From positions 1 through 64,000 of the forward strand of contig WIXG01000322.1 of the NCBI GenBank assembly GCA_009869945.1: a stretch of 64,000 nucleotides of DNA, in the 5' to 3' direction. The stretch's first letter is position 1. Each line of letters opens with the position of its first letter. Origin of the DNA: Mesaphorura yosii (lineage: Eukaryota > Arthropoda > Collembola > Poduromorpha > Tullbergiidae). A program made the translations under genes and the position numbers. Below are positions 20,601-32,700 of the stretch, in pieces. Under the pieces are notes generated by a model. That model was not told the DNA's origin. It saw only the letters and a program-made list of their open reading frames with translations, and searched no databases.

Positions 20601-23598
20601 TGCTTTGTAATCTAATGTAAACAGAGGACTGTATTACATTAATAAAATTACAAAGGCATCGCATCACAAATGAACAGCACAAAACACAAGAGACTTTGTT
20701 TGTACTAATTATTATCGATTCTGTTAACAGAGTTTTCAATGTGGTATCAGAGCATCTTACCGTGTGGTTGACTTGGCTGAGTTGGAATTTGTGCCTTGGC
20801 CCTACTGCAAATCGCATGTTTCGTAGTTCCATTGGACGCTATCTAATAGTACTTCTGTGTATGTTGTAAAGGTTATATTTTGTTATTGATACCTGTAGCA
20901 AAATACTTTATCGATGCCTCGACTCAGACGCGACGCGTGCCTCGTTGTCAATAATTGGCATTGCAGGACAGAAGTGGGCAGTAGGCAGTAGTTTTGGCAT
21001 TGACATATTCTGTGCGCAAAGATTCCTTTGCACATTCGTTTCGAAATGCCCATGCGAATGTCGAGTGCTGGTAACTGGTAAATTGATAAGTAATCACAGG
21101 CCTTTGATAATGAAGTGACCGCCCATTTCATTCAGCAAGAGAAGACATCATGTACAGGTATTGTCACTATTGTATGGAGTTCACGAAACTGGCAGACTGG
21201 ACAGAATTCGCAGATAGACGAGTAGCAAGTGACATTTAATCGAATGGCCACTATGCGACCCACGAGCGAAACTTATGGAACTCGGACTTATTGAATTTTC
21301 CGCTCATTCAGCAAATATCGGCAAAGTGTGGTCGCCAACTTTCCTCGTGACATGACGTTTCAGGCTTTCTTGATTAACGGACACACGCAAGGTCATGATC
21401 GGGACATTTTTTCAGGCGAAGCCACGACACGTGTCAGAAACAAAGAACTATGATGCATTAGTATTTCGCCACTTCCAAGTATACAAGAGCATCATGATCT
21501 TGCCATGACTTCTCATTCGAATGTTCAGAGTCGGAACTCCGAAAGTCTGACGTGGACCTGCCGAATATGCTGCGAGCAAGCATGGCATGTTTGGAAACGC
21601 GAAGCTCATGTTCCTTTCTGATGCAGTTTAGTTGTTACACGGTAGACAGTAGACCTTTTCTCTTTCCTTTTGTCTCGTGTGCACTTGCAAACTACGGAAG
21701 ACATACTCTATGCTGTTTGATGATGTGATGACTCATACTACGCTGCTTCGTTCAATGCGAAACGATCCGACCGACGACGTATGGCGCAAGACCGATTTCT
21801 TACGTAGACTTTCCTCTTCCACCTCTTTTCACTCCGACTGCTCCGATTATGGTTACGACAGAGAACGCACGGTCTAGAGTGAAGGTCTTTTCTCGGTTCT
21901 AGTTGTATCGAGTAGGTATTGACTTAACATTGTACTACTATTCTCTGATTCATGCACAGCTCGTGGTAGTGGCTCTGGCGGCTCTGGGTTTCCCATCCCT
22001 GTATATTTACTCGGGGTTAATACATACACGAGCACGAGTTGTACATGTCTCGGGTCCATTTTCACCGAGACCGAAGTATTCTTTTAAAATAGCTCTTTAG
22101 CAATCTGAAACCACCACCACCAGGCAGAACACCAGTCGTCTATTAGCACAGGCACAGTGTGCTAAACAAATACACCGTGGTGATCCTTTAACATTTTGGT
22201 CCTTTGGGACGGGCAATCATTATAACTTCAGGTTAAATACTTAAATTAGTTTGGCTGCAATCAAGTTCCCCGTACTGTAGCTCGTGCTGCTCCTGTAATT
22301 GTTCACAGTGCTCTTTTCTTCGGGAATTAAAGCTAAACCCCGCTTCGTTAAGTATAAAACTTGTAACAAGTGCATCTTTTAATGCGGCTAGTACTCAACC
22401 GCATGGACTCGTGTAATAATTTCTCGTAATTTGCGAAATCGATGAGACAGTCATTACCGCTCGTGGTTAATGTGAAAACCCGCAGTTCGACAAAGGAAAG
22501 GTTGCGCAATACAATCAAGGTCACCCAATTCAATCCAATCTCTCAAACGGACCCATTCAGTTGGATACACTGAAGTGAGAACCTGAGGACACATTGCAAC
22601 AGACTCCCATTGCATGTTTTGGAAAGAACCATGCTGGGACTGGGACACGGGACAACGCTTACGCGGTGCTCGCTTCCTTTGACATCAAGCCACCAATTAT
22701 ATCAAAGCTGAGAAAATATGTGAAATTACAATAATGAGGTTTCTAGGATGACCTTAACGTCTTCTAGAGTAAGGTACATGCATAATACATTATTAGGCAT
22801 ACAGTTTCAATGATGGACCATTTCTGGTCGCAAATCGCGGTTCATTGTATATATTGATCCAGCGGCTACATCATTTCATTCATTTCATGCCAATGCTTGA
22901 ATGCTGTAATTGCATTATTGCAGATAGAAGTGCATCATATCACAATTCACAATTGTCCCTTGTCATGTCCTCTGATCCTCTGCCAAAACACCAAGAGGCA
23001 GGTTTCCTTTGTTCGGCTCCGTCGTTTGTCATACTGATACGGAAGCTACGTTAGTTTACGTAAATACACGAAAATTGTCAGTCCCCCAAAGTCTGCAGCC
23101 AGAAGAATTTCACAATGGTGACACAATGACGTGTAATTTATATTTAGAACGCATTTTTGTATCTGTCTCTGGGTAATTCTCCTACTCGTCTGCTTATTGC
23201 ATTCGTCGGACGTGCGCTTGAGCCAAATACCAACAAGATTTCAGTTTGCACAAATAACATTTTGGGGTCTCGACGTAGGATTTGAGCACTATGTAGTAAA
23301 TAGTATCATTGGAGCGGGTCCAATTCTACGAGTCTGATGACTATGTTGCCCCAACTTTTGTTCTGCCCTCGCCATTTGCAAAGATGTGTGTATTTACGAG
23401 TATTACGAGCAGAAAGCACGGATAACGGTTTCAACTGCCAGCCATTTGCTTCAAAAAAAGAATGCAGTAAATGATTCCTGATTTCTTGACTCAAAAGTTT
23501 AGAAGACACACCAGTTGAAAATGCCAAATTTGTATAACCTTATTCCGCCATTATCCTCCTGCTCGTTTCTTATTCTGAGTTTTCTGTTTATTTACAGG
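17659..23598. other. Non-coding interval between POGLUT1 and USP2
   Basis: About 5.9 kb in which no frame shows a known domain; the longest frames (20359-20832 minus, 157 codons) look like chance. It should contain the USP2 promoter and at least one 5' UTR exon, since the USP2 coding exon seems to begin at a splice acceptor, but I cannot place either. Confidence 0.4.
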
Positions 23599-23733
23599 TC
23601 AGTCTGATCCTATCCATTCCAAGTAACAGCAAGTGAACCCATATCGATGTATTTTTGCATTGAAGAGATGTGCTTGGTTTAAAAGAAGTGAAATTGTGTT
23701 TTATGAAAGTTCTGCAATAAATTACAATTCAAG
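23599..23733 (+). other. USP2: 5' UTR part of the USP2 long-form exon
   Basis: A pyrimidine-rich tract and acceptor (tttatttacag) ends at 23598. The following 135 bases lead into the USP2 ATG at 23734 without an intervening acceptor. This suggests that an unplaced upstream non-coding exon is spliced here. The ATG context (tcaagATGc) is acceptable for an animal gene. Confidence 0.5.
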
Positions 23734-26700
23734 ATGCCAGTCCCAGAGTCGTCTTACTCTCGACGCTACGGAGGGCGTGAAGACTCCAGCTCCAGTTATG
23801 CAACGTATAGTTCAACCAGAACAACTCCGTCCAATCGCTCCAGCTACCTGTACAACCAAAAACTAACCTCGACACTTCCGCCGCGTCCATCGTACGAAAG
23901 GAAGCCGTCTGAAAGCTCGATGCCTGTCAGTAGATTTCTGAATTCGTCGGCAACCTCCTCAATACCACGATCCTCAGCCAACTACATCAGTACCACAAGT
24001 ACCAGTAGAACTTTGTCACCGATACCAACCTCAGTCTCAAGCTATCGACGTAATGTTGGTGCGTTTGAAGGAGTGCCGAGTTTAACAGACCGCATCAAGT
24101 CGCTGGAGATCGGTGGATTAGAAAAAGACTTGTTCAGCAATGGCACAACTAGTCGCTTCTTGTCGAAAGTTCGCGAACGTAATCAGGAACGAGATCGAGA
24201 AGCATCAGTTAAGCCCTTTTCATCCTATAGCAGTCGTGACCGAAGCGGGAGCGGAGAATTCCCATTGTCCGGCACCTCCATGATCCTTCGTGACCGTGGT
24301 GGCAGTGAAATGCACCGACCTACTGGTGATTACAGCAACAGATTTAATCCTGGGATACGAGCTGCGTCTGTCGTCGGACGTGCGGGCTCACCCACGCCAT
24401 CGACAACAAGCATCTCCTCGTTCGCCAACAGAAGCCGGAATGGTTACTCACGCCTGGACTCGTCTGAGGTAACAACAACTTCTCCTACCGATACTACTAC
24501 CACTACTACCACCACGAATTCCTCGTCTAAGAGTGTGCCCATTGTTGTCGCTGCTGCTGCATCAAATAATGCTACCGCAAAAAGTGTTGTTGAGAACGGT
24601 GTTGCTAATTGCAAAGACGATGTGGAGTGCCGTAGTTCGAAGGACGTAGAGAATCATAATGGTAGTTGCAATGGAGTTCAAGCTGCTGTGCCCGCCAACA
24701 ACGCTACTAATTACTCTGCACCAACTAACTCATCTACGACCACGCTGCCAATCATTGTCAATAATCATAAGAACGAACAGAACGGAACAGGTGTTGTTCC
24801 AAGAGCAAAGTTAGCGTACGGTAGTCGCAGTAATAGTTTGACGAATCAGAACGATGTCAACAGTGCTGGAAATGTTCAGGTGGACAGTAAGCCGCAAATT
24901 GATCAGAGCACAAAGCAAAGTTCAGTCTCAACTACAGGCAACAGCAAGGCTGCAATTGCGAGATCAGAGTCAAAATCTCCGGAGAAGGATTCAAATGGAA
25001 ATACAATCGTGCCAGTTAAGCTTGTCAAAAAGATAGGTGCTGCAGAGGAGAAAGCAGGAGCGGAAGTGCAGGGTAGTTTCAAATCAGCTAGTCCGCCTAG
25101 AAATGCGAATAGTGAAAGTAAAGACACTTGCAGTGGTGGCGAACGCACGATTCATCTCAGCAATGGCAACAATAACAACCATGCTACGTCAGCGAAGGTC
25201 ACGCGAAGATCACCGGAAGCAAAACCAATCAGCAACACGGGCTCGAAAGTCATTTATCACACAATTCAGATTGAAGACGACAAGAAAAGTAACTCTACCG
25301 AATCTCAATATCAGTCAACAGTGAATACTCCGAAACCACAACCACGAAAACTAAGTGAAGCTCATGTCCGACATCATCATGGCAACGAAGGTCGGCCCAA
25401 TGGGATTGATCAACAGCGAAGCAATTGCAATGACGAGGAGCCGCAGGCGCAGTTGCCTCACTTGTCATCCAGACAGGAGAGTCGAAGTCAGTCGCGGGAA
25501 ACGACACCACTGCTCAGCGTGCCCCCAAAATTATCGTTTGCCAGTGAAAGCTCAACTCAGGATAAAGTCAAGCAGCTCGCTCGAAGCTCAAGGTCACCGT
25601 CACCCGCCGCCGCAACATCATCGTCGTCCTCCGCGTCAGCGTCACCGCACCTTCCCTCAATCAGCAAGACCTCAAGTACATTGGCTAACGGAGAAAGTCA
25701 GCAACATGTAGATGAAATGGGAGGCCCACACTGCAGCAAGCACCTTAAAGGTGGTGCTGTTTTCAATGGAGACGTTTCTCAGTATGGTTCGCCAACCCTG
25801 AAATCAAACTCACCATCTTTGAGCACAGGCGGGAATGAAAGTCCTGGATCGTCATCGGGTTCATCTCGACCACGACGTTACAACAACTCAAGTGATTCTT
25901 CTGATAATGTAAGTTGAATTTGGAATTTCTTAGAAGCAACGTATTCTAGCCTGGAGAAACGGTGAAAGGCAAGCAGCCAGATTAGGATTAAGGACTCGAA
26001 TAGAGGAAGCCTTATGCATAGGTTTATGTTGTGGGGTGCTGTTAAACATGGCTTGCTTTGCTTTATTGATTATTAACTAAAACTATTGACTAACTTAATT
26101 AACTCATTAACTGGTTTTAGTCAACTGTCGACACTTGACAATTGACTTGACATTCACTCAGCATTAACAGCAGACTGTGCCTGCCGTGCGATTTAGATTC
26201 CGTCTTAACTAAAGTCAGCATATGACGAAGTCGCCATTCAAAAGTTTCATGTAGTGTAGTTTTATGCCTGCAGAGATATTCCGAAGTTTGCCCAACGCTA
26301 AGGAAGTCGTTTTCCCAGGTAGATTTTGTGAACATAATTATGGTGAACTCGACGCCGACTCGAACCAACTCGGGTCACGCATTGACGCACCCAAAGTTAA
26401 GCGAGTGACTATAAATCTTTGGATAGACTCTTCGAAACGACACGGCATGATGATGAGTGATCCGCTCTGCATTGAGTGAGCAGTAGAGGAAACAACCATA
26501 ATATTTTTCTTGGCATGCACCTGATAATGTCACGATGGTTTACTGTGAACGCCGCCTCATGCAGACGTTGGAATAAGGCTGAACTATTTCAATAGGTTTG
26601 TCATGTGATCGAATTAACTTCGCGTGGGTTAAAAACTGCAGGCTGGCACGAGGCATAATGTTTGAACGACATAATTAATGACAGCTATTATAAAACTTAT

Positions 26701-29700
26701 TTGCATTATAATGTAAAATCATTAATACTTCATAATTTACTTTATAGACATCATATTGTTTTTATAACTCATGAACAGCGAATACGAAGTACAGCAACAT
26801 GCTAAGACTTTGATTTTGCACCTTACGTAGAGATTTGCATAAAACAGGTGTGCATCGGTCGATGGTAAATGTGATTAAATGTAAAGCATTAGTGCACTTT
26901 GTACTTTTAATTCTGTGCTTAAAAGTTCATTGGTGTCCGGACCATCATGCAGGGACTGCATGCGAATGTTATCGTTGAGAAGCAGGCATGGGGCCTTTAT
27001 TATCCTCGTTAGGAATTTTACTGTGCACTCATTTCAGGTTCAAGGTTACTTGAATTGAGGCTTAATGAGAGATAGGCTCGTGCACGTAATTTGCAAACCC
27101 TGTAGATTTATGCGTCTGTTTGTACGAATATAGCGGAGTAAGGACACCATAAAAGTTCAAATGCAACTCAAGTGTTTGTGTTAATTATGCCAGTAAAAGC
27201 AGGTGCCATAATTCCATACGACGAACTATCTAATTGGACCTACCAGTGGAAAAAGTGCAACTCCAATTTTGGAAATTTGTTTGATGACAATTAATCATGT
27301 CCCTAAACAAACAATAAGCATGAACCATAAATATAAAAATTGTTAACTATAGAGTTTTCCTTCACTATACTTTATCTTCAACCGAACCTCGCACTGGCAC
27401 TGTACCACTAATTACGATTCCTAGCTCATAAGCGGTTCGTCGAAGGTTCAAAAACGATGAACCAAAGTGAGGCAAATTGGCAAATGCTGTGCTGAAAATT
27501 GACTACACGTAATATCCTCTCTTCGACAATACGTCAAAAACAATCCTGCCATTAAGGGCCAGGTAAACAAAGATGTTTGCTAATAACGGCCAGAATGGCC
27601 TAATGGTAGGTTATTTGGATGTCCAGATATGTGTGCCGCAAAGGACGTGGATACTTTCTGCTAAAGGTGTTTCAGTGAGGAGCTACACCTGAGCAAAGTC
27701 GCAAATTTTCGTGATACTTCATATCTCAACGAAGGGACAATTTTAGCAGAAAGTATCTGCATCCGTTGTGGCCCAGACATCTGGGTCCAAGAAACTCAAC
27801 CCCTAGTGAGCCTGACCAATTTTGAAAGAAGAAATAGTTTCGGTGCAAGGTGGTGTTTATAATGAGATTTCCCATCCCTTTACCAGAGTCTAAAAATGCA
27901 ATGTCTCATTCGAAATCCTTATCTCATCGCATCTCTTCCATCTCCATTTTAATCCATTCTTTCCAATCCAAGGGCGGGTATTTGCAGAAATTTCTAATAT
28001 ATATCGAAGGGAGAAAACTTTCACAATGTTCGGCACCTTCAGATTACATTTGCTTTTTGAAGCGAAGCCAAAAAAGGGAAAGCCCTCCTGGAGTTCACCT
28101 GCCACAATCATGTATCCTCTAAGAAACAATATACTCGACTGAATCACAAATCCCGAATGCCACAAACCTGTGTATTTCTTTCCTTACTGCTGTGTAGACT
28201 AAGTACTGAGTATTCGACACCACTCGACTAGTAACGCTTCTAGTTTTAAGATTGTTAGATCTAAGGTTAAAGCTAATTAGCTGTGCCCCCTGGTAACCGG
28301 TGGGGGTCTGGGGTGCTTAACGATTCTCCAGCGACTGGATACGCACTTTTTCCACTGATAGGTTCAATTTATTATTCTTGTCTACAAACCAATAGAACAA
28401 AGATGCACTAAAATTAAATACTATATTGCAAATTCTCTTGTTTGTAGCGAGGAATAAATCTCCACTACCCAGTGCATGCAAATAAAGCTCTAATTTCGTA
28501 ACGTGATGGAGGATAATGAATAGCTGCTAAATTGGGAAAGGTGAGATTGTCGGTGGGATAACCCATTTTAGAATCCTCTCCTCGCATAATTTTCGTATTT
28601 CGTTAATTAGGATAGGATGTCAGGATGTGCATTAAGTTAAGCTACGTGGCAAGTCAGAACGAATTGCTCCTCACTTTTCACATACTGAACTGGAAGTTTC
28701 CTTTCTGTTAATGCTGAAGGCAAGGCAAGGCTTCGGTTAAAGAAAGAGCGGAGCATGGCATGAATTATTAAATTACCGTGCTTAGCAATGCGAGTTCTCG
28801 CAATTATCTGACCGCTCAGCTCAGACCCTATTGAGAATATGGAACGGAAAGTTATTCCATTGGGCAACTGCATCACTGGCGGGCAGTATTAATAAATCTC
28901 GCTCAATAAACTGTACACGTGCACATTTCACGGTTGCTAGATAAAAAAGTGCCTGCCTAACTGCACAGTTAACCAATAACTGGGCTACATCTTGGCTCAA
29001 GCAGTCATTGATTATTTGGTCTTGAAAGAGCAGGTGCAAGCCTTCCTTATAGAATCATTCGGAGTGATTTCTGATTGACAATTTATGGTGGCAAGTCACT
29101 CAGTATGAATCTGAAACAGATTTCGTATATGTAGGATTGAAAGTGAACGTTACGCCGGCATTAAACTGAGGCCAGTGTTGTGTACAGATTGTTGTAGAAG
29201 TTTCAGCTTTCAGGCTTCGGGGAATCCTTAATAGCCCGAATTCACTTTTAATTGAGAATAGATTTACTTTTGGGAAAGGCTAAATTAGTGGAAGAACCCT
29301 CCATAAGCTTGCATAGGCTTGTGTGACTTAATTTTGCTCCATGCGTTTTCATTTGTGGTTTAATCAATGTCACTCAAGCTGTGTAAATAACGTAGTGTCT
29401 AGCGTGCATAAATAAAGCACTCATAAAGTAGTTCACAACTCAATACTCGGAGTACCAGACTACTACTGTGTCTGACACTTTGTATTAAGGTGGCTTGTGA
29501 CACGATTGCTTCTGGCTTGGCCTTAGAATAAAATGCCAAACGTTATTACACAACATATCCGCGCATGCCATCATTAAGTGGTTCAGTATACCTTTAATCT
29601 CTTAACCATTCACAACGTCGTCGGCGACGGCTTAGCAAGACAAGGCAAACATTTTTCAGTCATCAAAAGTGCTTTGATCTACAAAGTCAAGCCAAGTCTG

Positions 29701-32700
29701 CTGAATTGCTAAACACTTCCACACGGTCGCAATCGAATGAAGTGACATTCAATCCATTGGACTCCTAACCTTCAATTAGATAATGCAACGTACAATGTGC
29801 AAAAACTTGTGATGTCTCTGCCTTGGCTACATTCTTCCGCTTAAAGTTGACGTTAACAGCGACTGCAATTGCGATCATCGCATCAGATCTTTGAGAACAG
29901 ATTAACATTCAAGCTGCAAATGCAACATTGCAAAGGTCTTCAAAAGTCTCATTTCATAATTAGTGTATAGCTGAGCTGTGGCAAGGAACGACTTCCTATT
30001 TTTCTTTGTCAGTGCATCTTGTTAAACTTGTGTACAAGATCTCGTAGTGCGGCAGAGGCAGTGTCTGTATTAATTACATTACCTCAACAATACGAATACC
30101 GGAAGGAAGGACACACATCTCGTATACATTTTTGTTTTCTGAAGGAGAACCGCAAAGAATTTATGACCATTTATCTCAATTGGTGGTTGTGCACACCAGT
30201 TACCACTTTCCATCTGTTATACAGCTTAATTCACTTGCGTGAGCGTGTGGTTAGTGGTCGTGGTGGTGTAGTGGTTGCACGTACTGCGGTCTGACCAGCT
30301 ACAATTTTCAAGCACTTTGCTGAACTGACCATCATCATTACAGTATCATTATACTACTGATTATACATTCATTGACGTAATTTTAAAGCATTGCAAACTG
30401 GTGTACCAGTGCATCGGCACAAGTCACAAGTTTCAGTCATACTTTGGCTGTGGACTCGCAACGTTGCGTTGAAGGTTTACCAGGAAAATCGCTGCCGTTT
30501 TAAACTGTCGTAATTAGTACAGGTGTTTTACATAATTTCGTTTCAATTTACAAGTTTAACTCTTTACCGTGATTGTGAGCTAGTCCCGTGATTTACTGCT
30601 CGCTCCAATGTGCGAGTATTAACTTTTTAAGATTATTGACGAGTTTCGATTGGAAACTTATACCTCAATTTCCTCGCGTGTCTCACCAAGCCCTGCTCCA
30701 CAATGCAGATCAAAGCATTGTTGATGAGTTTTACCATTGCGCAACCCATCAAGAGACGCAAAGCTAGCTTCAATATTAATTGTGCACCAGAACCATCAGG
30801 ATTATCTAAGTCATCTTCGTTTTCATCAACGTCCTCCACGTCTTCATCGTCAGGCGAGGTAACTCATTCAGAATTAATTACAAGTCGCAATTTGCTCATT
30901 GAAACTGAAATCGAGGGCGTCTAAGTCGCATTGTGTATTGAGCGCCACAAATATTGACAATAATCTCAGATTATCTCATTAGGACGCTATATTTACTAAG
31001 CTAACTACGTTGATAAATGAATGTAACGTGACATTCGACTGACTGACATTCTTGAAAACACGTGTGGGTTGTCCAACAAATTGTAATTAGTGCTTTGTTT
31101 GCCATTTGCCTATTGAGTAACAATATAACGGGCAACCATTACCAGTTCTTGTTAATGAATGTTGATACACCTTCAGATGATTGACATGTTAATGGCGATG
31201 TGTGCCCAACGTCAATTCAAACAGTTGACAGGACAGTTTCGTTGACGTGAGGTGTCTTGTTGCTTTACAAATTTCAAAGGTCGAAGTCGGCTCGCAGCTT
31301 GATGTGCATCACATAAATTGGTGAATCAGTAACAGTAATGGAAGCAGAGTACGTGCATCATTGAAATCATTTCATTACAGCAGTACCAACAGATGTATTT
31401 ATCCTCGTCCTGTGTACATGAACTCATTATGATATCCCAATCACGTTATTCAAATACTTAGGCCACCGTTTTGGGTGAAGGTTTTCTGAGTTTAGGGATA
31501 CTCGAAATATTCCATGCCTGGTTTTGAAAAGAAAATGCACACGGAGCTTTTTTCAAACTCCAATTTGAGTTTAATGCTGCCACTCTAATCGTGAAAAATT
31601 CCAGGGACTTCTTTTGATCTACCGCAAAGCGCAAGGCTAACTATGCATAACATCGTACCATACAATGCTTAATATTGGAATTGGAATATTATTAATGGAA
31701 TTGGAATTGAAATTATTATCTCGAGTAGGTGAGGCTTAAGCCGGCAATTGTAGAGCGAGGTAGTTAAATCATGATTTGATCAGGTGATTGTAACAATTAT
31801 GCTTCATTCACCATCATTCATGGATTTGGATTCACGGTTGCAGTCCATACTGATAAGAGTTGCAACAGAATACATTAATTCATGTGCACACGGACATTCT
31901 TTGCATTACTTAATCCCTCGTGAGACCATGAGACTCAAATTGAATGACGTATTTTTTTTAATCCGCTTATATCTGGAACCGGAGGTTGTTCACGTTGTTC
32001 TCCAGTCTAATCTCAATGACTTATGCCACACAATTCTCGTCCTGAATCTTGAACACGTAAGAAGGCAAGAAAACTGAACATTACCAATTTTCTATCAGGA
32101 TTCACGGCAGATAGTAAATCATAACCCCAGCGGGTGTGTAAAACTCGTCATCTATTTATAGCCATTGTCTTTAAGCGGTAATTAATTTTGGTGGGCATGT
32201 TTTATCATCGAGCAATTTCGTATGAGTTCAAGGGCTTCATTTTAGCACCGAGTATCCTATAACTAACTTACTTGTATGTAGCAAAAGGACGAGTGCACAA
32301 CAAGGCTGCATACAAGTTTGATACACAGTTAATTAATGGTCGTCAGCATGTAACTCTGCTTCTCTTAACTCATTACTTAACTGAATATTTATAATCAAGC
32401 TAATGAGCAATGACGTGGATAGTTTTGTGCGCTTTGATACATAAATCTCAAAACAACCGCCAAGCGTTCGGTTTTGCGTTTTACTTCTCCTCGAATCTGG
32501 TCATGCGTTCCAATTCCAAAGCAATGTGACCAAATTGCGTCATTGGGCCGCTATACTGTGCAGTCCAGTTTTAACCAAATTTCATAGTTACGAAAATTAA
32601 ATTGCGTTAGTTTTGGGTTGAGTTTGTCCTACAAGCACAACTCGCCTCTGAACAAGTAGTGATATCACTCTTAATTATTGCTGTTTAGAAAGTGCTTACT

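Noticed and set aside
27097-27107. ACCCTGTAGAT, as in miR-10
   Set aside because: Match stops after 11 bases and no complementary arm is present nearby.
27850-28165. Overlapping 90-codon frames on both strands inside the TIR element
   Set aside because: No transposase motif in either; not evidence of an autonomous element.
28199-28208. CTAAGTACT, as in the miR-252 seed
   Set aside because: Seed-only match; no convincing precursor fold.
30249-30290. tRNA-like stretch with GGTGGTGTAGTGGTTGCACG
   Set aside because: It resembles a tRNA A box, but there is no B box (GGTTCGAATCC) within the next 60 bases and no acceptor stem, so neither a tRNA nor a tRNA-derived SINE can be supported.
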